Positions 22,901 to 30,876 of a stretch of 30,876 nt of DNA are shown in pieces. Below the pieces are notes generated by a model. The model ran no database searches and was not told the DNA's origin. It was given only the letters and a program-made list of their open reading frames with translations. Origin of the DNA: Phoronis australis (taxonomy: Eukaryota > Phoronida > Phoronidae); the NCBI GenBank assembly GCA_002633005.1, contig NMRA01000200.1, positions 139,610-170,485 of the forward strand, in the 5' to 3' direction. Every line of letters begins with the position of its first letter. The first letter of the stretch is position 1. Both the position numbers and the translations under genes were made by a program.

Positions 22901-23860
22901 CTCAAACTATCGCGCTAATAAAATTCTGGCGGCGTCAATCATTCTAAGTAAGTACCACAAGTTGTTCTCCAATGGCAGGGGTAATGGTGGCGCCCTCTGG
23001 TCTGGGTGCAGACGGATCGACAATGGGCACCTCTATCTCCGACGACTCATCTTCGAAGAACTCTTTTAGAGGTCGCCGCTTGGGCCTTTTGAGAGTGTTG
23101 AGGAGTTGTTGTATTTTTGACGAGACCTTCCCAGTGGCACGTGATTCTGGAATAAACACAAATTTGTGACTAAAGTGATGAGACGAGAGCTGTCAATTTC
23201 CACAGTTTCCACTCGAACCATACTCCAAATGTACATAACTTTTAAAGAGTATGTAAGACCTTGTAGAAATTCCAAATTGGGAAAATTTCAGAACGTCAGA
23301 TCTCAGAAATGGCTGATCGCATTGATATGAAACTTTCAGATACTGTGTTTTATGCATCATTCTCCAAAATATTGAATTGCTTTTTATAAACTGTTCCACG
23401 TCTGCAACAGGACTTCTATCATTTACGTGAAAGAAATTTAAGTTGCAACGAAGTGATAATTTCAAAAACTGCAACAGAGTTTTTGAAATTTCATCTTTAA
23501 CATTATTATATCAAAAACATTGGATCACAATTATTTATAGATTTACAGCAAATACTGTTAACAATTGGGAACACAACATAGCAGACAAGAGGAATTTTAT
23601 TTTGACAAACTTCCCAAAAAATAATCAAGAAAATTTCCTCTTCGCCATTAATATGGTTTGTGCGCAGACATTACAATCAAAACAAAGTCGAAAAATATAT
23701 TTCATTTACACACCGTCCGTGTCCTTCAGTCCCGTGATATTGCCTGAATGAGTGGCGCGCACCGACTGTGCATGACTCGATGGCACGTAGCGGTTGACGC
23801 GGTCCGCACGTGTCAGCGTACTCGTGTTGTTAGTGACATCTGGTGGATTGGTCTTCACAG
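19791..23860 (-). CDS. Dip2: Disco-interacting protein 2, five internal exons (partial gene)
   Basis: Five - strand exons join as complement(19791..19901, 20225..20316, 22241..22364, 22956..23146, 23714..23860): 665 nt and about 221 residues, with every split codon consistent. Transcription runs from high to low coordinate. The product matches the animal DIP2 family, which are ~1,500-residue proteins with an N-terminal DMAP1-binding domain and two tandem AMP-binding (acyl-CoA synthetase-like) domains, linked to lipid metabolism and neuronal branching. The part present runs from the low-complexity linker (PPDVT), through the conserved basic segment KIQQLLNTLKRPKRRPLKEF, into the start of the first adenylate-forming domain (LTYGK, VALVYPNNDP, VPVPIEVP). 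The N-terminal exons and everything after the fifth exon are not found. The four introns are about 0.3, 1.9, 0.6 and 0.6 kb, two of them rich in repeats. Confidence 0.93.
20225..20316 (-). CDS. Dip2: Dip2 exon: GKLYSR to KAGDR segment
   Basis: A 92-nt exon with acceptor CCGTTTTAG/GA and donor CGG/GTGAGT. The first two bases complete a Gly codon begun in the previous exon. The peptide contains GKLYSRTQKIAYSLLNKLGT and ends KAGDR, matching the family pattern GKLWSRSLKLAYTLLNKLGT and KPGDR. A 26-bp minisatellite begins nine bases upstream of the acceptor on the coding strand. Confidence 0.93.
20326..20431. repeat. Minisatellite, 25-26 bp unit, abutting a Dip2 splice acceptor
   Basis: Four units of AAACATTTACACTTAAGGAT plus TTAGGT (25, 26, 26 and 25 bp) plus a four-base fifth start. 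On the coding (-) strand each unit reads TACCTAAATCCTTAAGTGTA with variants TCCTTCAG and TCCTTGAG, so every unit resembles a branch-site and acceptor cassette. The array stops nine bases from the real acceptor of the exon at 20225-20316. Confidence 0.95.
20673..21935 (+). repeat. Dispersed repeat array, ~430-bp period, about three units, carrying CTCF-like boxes
   Basis: Ordered blocks recur at about 430 bp: a CCACTAG(A/G)TGG or ACTAGGTGG box at 20761, 21187 and 21622, CATCCGAAAA or CATCTGAAAA, CCAAATTTYATKRAA, an ACACTTRCTAAATTTARTAAAGA block, AGGAGATAYAGC, and ATTTTCAAAATCATCCTTA. CTCF-like boxes lie every 121-160 bp: 20761, 20903 (CCACTAGAGGGCACC), 21033 (CCACTAGGAGGCGCC), 21187, 21327, 21462 (CCACCAGGAGGTGCC), 21622 and 21743. 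The right end has CCGGACAGACAGAGATGACG followed by ATATTTGGGCGCATAAAAA, a tail resembling dispersed invertebrate repeats. The array lies in a Dip2 intron, opposite to the direction of Dip2 transcription. No coding capacity or terminal inverted repeats are seen. Confidence 0.8.
22241..22364 (-). CDS. Dip2: Dip2 exon: start of first AMP-binding domain, LTYG
   Basis: A 124-nt exon of 41 codons plus one base, with acceptor TCGCAG/ATT and donor CATATG/GTATGG. The peptide has GLPRNLEAAIQRYGSA and then GKPVFTLTYG. It aligns with the DIP2 pattern of LEAALQRWGT, CLTALD, GKPVYTLTYGKL. The trailing G completes Gly with the next exon, confirming the junction. Confidence 0.93.
22956..23146 (-). CDS. Dip2: Dip2 exon: conserved KIQQLLNTLKRPKR segment
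   Basis: A 191-nt exon (two bases plus 63 codons) with acceptor TTATTCCAG/AA and donor CTTGTG/GTACTT. It encodes GKVSSKIQQLLNTLKRPKRR followed by PLKEFFED, the best conserved linker block of the DIP2 family, then an acidic and proline-rich stretch ending in GEQLV. The vertebrate counterpart reads SSKIQQLLNTLKRPKRPPLK and a GEQLG ending. The match is close enough to exclude other adenylate-forming families. Confidence 0.95.
23714..23860 (-). CDS. Dip2: Dip2 exon: Ser/Thr-rich linker with PPDVT
   Basis: A 147-nt exon (two bases, 48 codons, one base) with acceptor GCATTTCAG/CT and donor GACG/GTGTGT. Competing donor positions two bases on would break the frame to the next exon; this one yields Glu at the junction. 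The peptide has VKTNPPDVTNNTSTLTRADR and ends GNITGLKDTD, a low-complexity linker. The PPDVT core and position before the KIQQLL block match DIP2, but the rest is weakly conserved, so boundaries rest on phase. Confidence 0.82.
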
Positions 23861-24174
23861 CTGAAATGCAGCCGAAGAATGTGTGAAAACTGCACAGCGT
23901 GTAATTGGAACAGCCCGAGTGGCATGAGTGGATTGAAAGAGAACATTCAATGTTTGCAGCACCTTTAACCCTATCGTGTTTCTATTTACAACAAAATCAC
24001 CATATGGTGAAGACCACATTAAATTGAGAAATTCCACTTATTTTGAGTGCATGTACAAAAATGACCATAACTTTACTATTTGGCAAGATATTAACTTGAT
24101 TTTTGGAACATATATCCGACATATGATGGTGTTCATGTAGCTGTTGACTTTATGAGCGAAACTCATCAAATTAT

Positions 24175-24561
24175 CAGGTAAATGCAGGTAAAGGTAGCAA
24201 ATAATGTGCTTGTCAATTAAATTACGCCATTTCCATCCAAAGTATTACTGTTTTTATTGCTTAGACAATAAAATAATTAATTCACAATGTTCTTCAATTC
24301 ATTCTAAAAAGTCAGGTAAGTATTCACCGCATTACCAAGACAATATGTTAGATAACAACAAGCAGGTAACAACCAAGTCAACAGGCAGAAAGATGAACAC
24401 AATGTACAAGCCCAAAATCTTAGGATAATTTGGCTTGCAATAACAGTTAAAACCAAAAACATACTCAGCAAAATGTTAAACAACAGTCACAGGTTACCAT
24501 TTAACCATTACCTGAAGGTAATGAGCCACAACAAACAAGCAGGTATAGGAAAGTTCAGGTA
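24175..24561. promoter_or_regulatory. Cluster of CAGGTA motifs, possible regulatory block
   Basis: CAGGTA occurs on the + strand at 24175, 24185, 24313, 24363, 24540 and 24556, with partial CAGGTTAC near 24490 and ACCTGAAGGTAA near 24510. The hexamer overlaps half-sites for Snail/Scratch/ZEB-type zinc fingers, and also resembles a donor splice site, so it may have no regulatory meaning. It lies upstream of the Dip2 exons, likely in an intron of the same gene. Confidence 0.25.
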
Positions 24562-24843
24562 AGTCATATTCCGAATTCACGACATTTCGAATTGTATGTA
24601 ATGCATGAAATAAACTTCTACTGTCTTAGAAAATGTTACTTTTATTATTGGCAACTACTTCATAGCCATCATGATCCCAATAAAGAACAAAAAACTTTAT
24701 TTCATCAGGGCATGTTGGCTGCCATTTTGTTTCCAGTGATGTTGCAAAATTCTGCTGACCAAAAAGATTCGTTCCCTGAGACACCATTTCAAAAATTCTA
24801 TCTGGCAAAGCAGTTTGAAACAGTGAACAGGTTTGGCTGAAGG

Positions 24844-27548
24844 TTATAAGTCATGATTAACACCGGTTATTTCAGTAAAACCCATTAAATTATTATTGCA
24901 CAAGTCCTGAGACCAATCGGCACCAAGTGCTGCTAATACCAGATCGGCAACATCGGCGATTTCATCATCGCCCTTATCCCCAGTCGACGAAACATCGTAG
25001 ATATTACCATAATCGTTCGGGTTAACGCCCTGGGCGGTTAAATTGTCGAATTCAAAAAATCGGGGGAGGGCGGTTAACCGAGCAGTGGGCGGTTAAATCG
25101 AAAATCCACCTAAAGTAGGGGATGGGCGGTTAACCGAACATGGGCGCTTATTACGACAGACAACCGCCCTGGGCGGTTAACCTTATCTGGCGATCTAAAT
25201 CCCGACACGACAATCATACTCGGAACGCGTAGCCCTTTTCAAAGAGCTTTATCGTCACGTCGCCAAATGACTGTGAAAACATCATAACAGCGGATGATCC
25301 CAACAAAGGTTCTCTTGCCCTCAGATTAGTCATTCACTATTAAATTTACAAAATTGCTGAGTATGATAGCCCCGTGCCGTCCTGCGGTGCGCAGACGACC
25401 AGTGACCTCGCAGCCTCCACTAGAATAAAAACTGTCTCATGATGTGACCCTGCTTAAGTGCGCGCGTGCAAGCTTCACGTGGTGCAGAGGTCAGACATCA
25501 AATTTATGGTTACAGTCTCGTATTATATGTAGCTGTCAAGTTCTGACTCAGACAGCAGTTTTAAAATTGGTTGTAATAAAAATTTGAAAAACTTAACTCT
25601 GTTTTTTTTTGTGTTTGGGATGTTATAGTCGACACTCCGTGACTCAATGACATTTTCAGCGTATGGTTCTGCGGCTAGCTGTCTTATCTCGACAGCTCGG
25701 CATTGCTCTCTTGCCGTTGCGCCAAACATGCTATGCAAGGAAGTAAGACAAGGATCGGGGGTGGTCGAGCCAGTCGTCGATCAAGAATAAAATTTCAAGC
25801 AACTGCATAAATATGTTACAAAATGTCAGAAAACAGCAATGTTTCAATTCATTATTCTAAACGATCATCTTACCAAACTTCGTGGTGGAAAAACATTTAT
25901 TTTTCATGCAAAATGTCCAGATTATCCTATTTATATCACTTGTAATATCGCACTGCGGCACTGTTCGGTCCCGCTGTTATCGCGCAATGTCTCAGTCCGC
26001 TGACAATCGTGACTTGGAAATGCCGTCAAGTAATATAACGGCCTCTTTCAATATGCATCTCGTTTTTTATGGCCAAAGATAGTGGCGGTATTCAGCACGC
26101 ACGTAGGGCCTACGTGTGAGTCACCTGTCAATCACATGTTGGTGTCAAGGTAACATGAACTCCAAAGTGTGGGAACTTGCGCACGTGCACCACTACAAAT
26201 CAGTCACACATAGCGGCAGTCCGAAGTAACAAAAACGGGCGTGACTATGTGCTTTTAGCTGTTGTTAGGAAAGACCCAGTTCTTTACGATATTCCTCCGT
26301 TGCCAATGTTCCCCAAAACTGCGATGTCAAGTCTATTGCCATATTTCCCGGCTCGATGCTCCCTAAGCCCATCCCTGTAACTAGCTGTGTGAATCTCCTA
26401 CCCACTATCGTCAAGCAGTCTACGTCGTAGATATTTCAGACTCGAATGGTAAGAATTTTTGTTCAGGCTGAAAATGGCCAATGTATAAACAAAATTATTC
26501 TGGATGGCTAAAAAGGGGATGTGGAAACGATAATTCACACAGTCACGCTTACGTGCAGACTGACGCAAGAATAGTAAAGAACAGCCAGTGACATTAGTTA
26601 AATCTGCTAACCAGTTTGACTGAGATGCAATAACAAAATTTGACTAGCCGTTTTTTATTACTTCAAAATCATACACAAACATACATTATTTCCAACGTTT
26701 GAATTCAGAAATTGACAGGCAGCAACGAAATCGGTAACCCAGTAAGGAACTTGTACTGTCCCTCGGTCGCCCCACATCCTCTATAACCCGGCAGTTATAT
26801 TCATCAAAATATTGAGAATTGGACATCTTTCCGTGAGTTGTGAGATTTGTTCAAATTACGAGAGCTTCCCACCTTAATAGAATTTGGACGGTTGGCAAAA
26901 CCATTGTCACATTTTTCTGGCCTGATTTTTTCGAATATATGTTTTATCTAGTGCACTGCAGACGGAAACTCAGCGCGGCAGACAAAGTCGCTGAAAGCGG
27001 AGGTTTTGACGGCGGCGGCGTTCTTAAACTTTGCAAACACGGGAAGAAAATAAAGAGACGAAAAGGTTCAAGCATTATATTTTGAAGTGAGTTCATCTCC
27101 CAAGACAATAACTCGTTTCCTGTATGGTAATTCAGATTGCTAACCCACCGTCTCGGTAGTCCCGGCGTCGTTGCTCTCATTGTGATCATCGATCTTTTTC
27201 TAAAAGTCGGGGAATAGCGCGTTTCCTTAGCACTAGGCGCTAAATCTTCATTCTTTAAAAGTCGGGGATGGGCGCTTAACCGAGAGGTGGGCGCTTAACT
27301 GGAAATCTTCAAAAATCGCAGGGGGGCGGTTAACCGAGCAGTGGGCGGTTAAATCGAAAATCCACTTAAAGTCGGGGATGGGCGGTTAACTGAGCATGGG
27401 CGTTAACCCGAACGATTACGGTAGCTTCAGATTTATTTTTGACAACAAGTCCTCCACAAATTCGAAGAAATTCGGCTACTTGTGCATTCGTAAAACCGCC
27501 GAAACTAGCGTCACTGTCACTGCTAGCGTTGTTTTCACCGGAAGCCAT
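24844..27548 (-). pseudogene. Acidic ORF of unknown function, split by a family A insertion
   Basis: On the - strand the frame starts at ATG (27548) and reads 42 codons to 27423. The family A element then interrupts it, and the frame resumes at 25004 and ends at TAA (24844). Joining 27548-27422 to 25004-24844 (one TA kept) gives 288 nt, 95 residues, with no stop or shift. The product begins MASGENNASSDSDASFGGFT, then AQVAEFLR, and later has DKGDDEIADVADLVLAALGA and DWSQDL: Ser/Asp-rich followed by short amphipathic helices. I do not recognise the family. Ser/Asp-rich openings of this kind occur in host genes and in mobile-element ORFs. Splicing out of the later part is possible, so the 3' end is uncertain. 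With the element present the frame reads through the terminus and stops inside it. Confidence 0.5.
25007..27421. mobile_element. Family A transposon, full copy with both inverted ends and TA duplication
   Basis: The left end starts CCATAATCGTTCGGGTTAAC and the reverse complement of the right end starts CCGTAATCGTTCGGGTTAAC; the match extends to 24 bases with one mismatch. TA lies directly outside at 25005-25006 and 27422-27423. The subterminal motif GGGCG(G/C)TTA recurs at about 25030, 25066, 25087, 25124, 25143 and 25168 on the left and about five times in the last 160 bases on the right, always on the + strand. The interior (about 25200-27110) has no recognised transposase; short frames at 25523-25738 (-), 25882-26082 (+) and 26840-27085 (+) are unassigned. 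A perfect 17-bp odd palindrome, CACGTAGGGCCTACGTG, is at 26100-26116. Confidence 0.85.
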
Positions 27549-28259
27549 GAGACATTTAAATTTTCAGAAACAAGTTCAAAAATTACCAGAAAATTACCTC
27601 AAAAAAACATCAGATTCAATTGTCAGACATCGTGAAATGTGGTAGGACGAACAGACGGGTGTTTACAACGGAAATAACGTTCAGACTCGAGAATATGCGT
27701 GAATGGACTGTATTTATGAAGGTAAGGTCGGCCGGTTTGAGCCGGGTTGGTTGCATACGGCAGCGGCCGGGTTTAGTCGGGTTCGTTTCAAAAGGGTTAA
27801 ATGACTACATCATTTGACAAAATGAAGAGTTTTCAGAAAGAAATTGATAACCTGGAACCTTCTGCTTTATAATAGAATGTTATATAGGCAAGGACAGGCA
27901 CAAACAATACTCTGACACTATGTATTAACATTATGCTGTTTACAATATTTGGGGAATGATGATGCTGGGCACAGAGTATCAAGCTGCATTTTGCCCTACA
28001 CATTTAGCTGGCTAAAAAAATTGCATTAAATAGGCCTTCCGCTCTCATAAGATACTTCTTATCATAATAAGACTTTATTACGGCTATCAAAATAAACATC
28101 AAAAACATCAGCGATCCAGGAAAACTCTTGATACTTTAAAATTTCAACACAATGCAGGTTTATGGATTTATTCTCCTTAAAATGAAAAGTAAAAATCAAA
28201 TTCTGCACAGGTTTTTTAAAAGTAATCACTTATTGGAAGAACGCACATCTAAAAAATAA
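27549..28259. other. Upstream flank of the split ORF; no gene supported
   Basis: This would contain the promoter and 5' UTR of the - strand ORF if that ORF is expressed. A GC-rich patch of CCGG/GCCGGG words lies at 27730-27785. The open frame at 27620-27817 (+) is unrecognised. The remainder to 28259 is AT-rich and featureless. Confidence 0.4.
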
Positions 28260-28849
28260 GGGCTGTTCCAGTAAAATCTGTATGGTAGGGGGGAAGGCAC
28301 CTTTGTTTCGCACCCACCACCCATATTTTTCATTTATTTCTTCAGCCTACCACCCGTAATTTTTTATAAGTTTGAAATGCAACCACCCGTAATTTTTTTT
28401 TTGTTCTTGTGGTTGACTGCACAGGCGCTTGATTTTATCTGTTCCTCCATCACTACTAACGTCATTCATTACTAAGAAAACATATGTTTCTTATATATGG
28501 TTATTAGCCATCGAGAAATTCGAGCACTTGTGGTTAAATGGTGTTATGGGCATGCTGATGAGGAGATCGGAGGGAGTGAAAAAGTCGGAGCTTTTTGCAA
28601 GTTGCATTTTTGTTTCAGTTTTTGATTCTGTGCGGATTGTTTATAAAATTTACTAAAATTACCCACCATCAAACATTTATGGCCCAATGAAACAACAACG
28701 ACCTGGCTGGTGGTCGCACTTCAAAAAAATTAAAATTTTTTTGAAGTGCGACCACCAGCCATTTTGAATTTAAATCAAACGCAACCACCCATAATTTTTA
28801 TTTCAGTTGCCTTCCCCCCCCTCCCACACAGATTTTGCTGGAACAGCCC
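28260..28849. mobile_element. MITE with ~40-bp inverted termini and TAA target duplication
   Basis: The left end reads GGGCTGTTCCAGTAAAATCT and the reverse complement of the right end reads GGGCTGTTCCAGCAAAATCT. Similarity continues through a G-rich run to GGAAGGCA, about 40 bases. TAA flanks both sides (28257-28259 and 28850-28852), as expected for PIF/Harbinger-type insertion (TWA targets). At 590 bp with no transposase it is non-autonomous. A motif ACCACCC(G/A)TAATTTTT recurs at about 28316, 28349, 28382 and 28784 in one orientation. The 75-codon frame at 28429-28656 is unrecognised. Confidence 0.85.
28705..28760. repeat. Perfect 56-bp palindrome, 27-bp arms, two-base centre
   Basis: The left arm (28705-28731) begins GGCTGGTGGTCGCACTTC and runs into seven A then TT. 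The right arm (28734-28760) is its exact reverse complement, and AA (28732-28733) lies between them. Similarity stops right at both arm ends. It lies inside the MITE but does not belong to its terminal inverted repeats. Confidence 0.97.
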
Positions 28850-30876
28850 TAAAACAATGTTTGACAATTTTATTTGAAAATTGCCTACCTCACAGACAAC
28901 TCATCTAAGCTAAAAATACTCCTTGTGAAAAAATATAAAATACCAACCAGAGACTTGTGTACTACAGAATATGTTTTCGTAATACAATGCAAAGATAATT
29001 GTACAGTCAAAAGTGCAAATATTATGAGTCTAATAAAAAATTGCCTTCTAGATCTTTTCAACACTCTAATTGCTACAGGACAGAGTCAACCACACAAAGC
29101 CCATAAAGTCAGGGAATTACATTTAAGGTGATGTAGTCTCACTGCGAAAAAGTGATTTCACAATATCGCTGACAACACTGGAAATCTCTTCTTCACAAAC
29201 TTGAGGTAGCTGTATTTACCACATCAATGTTCTTATCAAAACTAACCACAACAAAATGAAAAATTGGCATGTCGGTTACAATTAGGCAGCATTTTACAAT
29301 GAAATGGTCATGAAAAAATACTTTTGCAACATGGTTTGCATTATAATTGCCCTACGATTACAGTTGTACATACATACTAGACCACTAACAAAATTACCCA
29401 TGGGAACCATAAAATGGTCAATTCGCCAAAAAACAAGGTGCCACCAGAGCTAATGTGCCAATACTTTTCAGTACTGCAACAAAAATCATTTGAAGTGGAC
29501 ATAAACTCGCCTAGAATCGCATAAAACAACTTTTGATTTAGACATTTTACCATCACGAAATAGGTATTACTTCCAGGTCACTTTTCAGAACATTGAAAGA
29601 TCTGGCAATTGCTAGAGACCAGATTAATAGTGTGTGATTTTACACACACAGCATGGTCTCAAGGAATAGCAAACTGTCAATTCGCTATAATTCCAGAAAC
29701 CACTTCCCATCTGGATAAGGAACAAACTGAGCAAATTTTATAAAGGTAAGTGGTCTAAATCAAAACTTATTACCTCCTGGACAGAATATGGGTTTACAAC
29801 CCAGGTAGAAAGATAAGTTAACAAAACCAGCCTAACTGCAACAGGGTCTCAAATTTCAGTAATATATACCCATTTACGAACAAAAATCTACAATGGTAAA
29901 TAAAATGCGGAAACATAAATTCAGATCAATTATGCATCTTCAAGGAAAATGAACAGTACAGTGGTCAGAAATCATCTAAATGTGATGGCCACACTGAGAA
30001 ATCCTGGCAGACCAAAAAATCCAGTGGCTAAACAAAATGAACAATGTACCATTACCATGTGGCCCAGGATCATGATCCGTGCCCGGAGAAAAATTCAGTC
30101 TTAGACTAGGTAAATTTTAGATTTGTGCTGTTCACACAAGCAGTTCTGGTGAAAACAAAGCTTGCGACAACACACAAGCCTACTTCCCTACACAGCTGTG
30201 CCGATACAATAATGCCCCCACTGGATTTAGCAGATCAGCCAGAGTATTTACAGGTACAGCCACTGTACTGTTTCCTCCCTTTGAATTTTTACAATGCTAC
30301 ATCCTTGACAATCGCAGATTGCCTCTTTCAATACATACTCCACTTCCTCTGTCCCAGTTTCCCCACATTTGCTGAGAGTGGTCTATTTCAAGAAATTACT
30401 TTGGACCTGTTGTGGTATAAGCCAGTAATCTTTGGCAAATACCTTTTCCCCCGACTCGTTCCTCAAACTACAAATTCTCTTTGACATATCTTCTGGGAGT
30501 AGACTTTACGGCCTCTCTCTAGCCCCCTCACTTAGTTGTCCAGAAGGGTACCTTCTTGCTGGTTGTGAACTTTTCCATACCTAACCTTTACTAATAATCG
30601 GCAAGTCTCCACGGCAACTTCAGCAGAAGCCACTTCTTCAGCATAAGCCTCTCCTTATTCCTAAAATTGTATTAATGAAAAAATTAAACATATTAAATTT
30701 AATGTGGCCATTTCGGCTCAGAAAATATGAATACCAAGCTAAAGTGAAGGCGCCAATATTTTTGACGGCTTTAGCATGTTTAATTAACTTCATAATCGCA
30801 GAAGTTCATTGGCAGACATAACATACTCCCTAGTCTCTAAAAGTAGTTCATGGGCAGAAGTCATGTTACACATTTG
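28850..30876. other. Non-coding or unassigned stretch to window end
   Basis: No gene is supported. The 119-codon frame at 30125-30484 (+) has no recognised motif, and its composition is like its flanks. On the - strand, about 29212-29125, a 29-codon frame follows an acceptor-like GTAAATACAG and ends in TAA with an acidic helical sequence (QVCEEEISSVVSDIVKSLF); it could be a terminal exon but has no partner. A palindrome GGATCATGATCC occurs near 30067, and a TGTGTG/CACACA hairpin near 29631. No N-terminal Dip2 exon was recognised. Confidence 0.4.

Noticed and set aside
30125-30484. 119-codon open frame near the window end
   Set aside because: No domain, no codon-bias contrast with its flanks, and no supporting splice or promoter signal.

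Overview
The window is nuclear DNA from an invertebrate metazoan, probably a marine bilaterian. It is AT-rich, has split genes with GT-AG introns, very low coding density, many short minisatellites and several non-autonomous DNA transposons. Only two conserved genes are recognisable. The clade is uncertain. A minisatellite abutting a splice acceptor and the large number of short tandem arrays recall lancelet genomes, but a hemichordate, brachiopod or mollusc cannot be excluded from the sequence alone.

Layout. 1-307 is the right end of a dispersed transposon (family A), cut by the window edge. 310-5311 has no recognisable gene and several small tandem repeats. 5314-7197 is a second element (family B) with terminal inverted repeats and a TA target duplication. 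7200-11900 is non-coding, with two striking minisatellites (8407-8566 and 8937-9277). 11904-12725 (+) is a large exon coding a six-bladed NHL-repeat beta-propeller of the kind found at the C terminus of TRIM2/3/71-type proteins. 13.2-18.1 kb is non-coding with six minisatellites.

19791-23860 (-) holds five consecutive exons of the Dip2 (disco-interacting protein 2) orthologue. They cover the linker after the DMAP1-binding region and the start of the first AMP-binding (adenylate-forming) domain. All exon phases agree. Earlier exons lie beyond the right edge or are unrecognised. The next exons towards the C terminus are not found between Dip2 and the NHL exon, so the following Dip2 intron would have to span the oppositely oriented NHL gene, unless the gene or assembly is broken. 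The introns contain a ~430-bp-period repeat array with regularly spaced CTCF-like motifs.

24844-27548 (-) is a short acidic open reading frame split by a 2.4-kb family A element (25007-27421). Removing the element and one TA copy restores one continuous frame. 28260-28849 is a MITE with ~40-bp inverted termini, a TAA target duplication and a perfect 56-bp internal palindrome. The rest, to 30876, shows no supportable gene.

Dip2 and the NHL protein are not known to share a pathway, so nothing suggests the two genes work together. The most unusual content is repeat-derived: an insertion with a reconstructable empty site, three element families sharing one odd terminal architecture, and a repeat family carrying dense CTCF-like sites.
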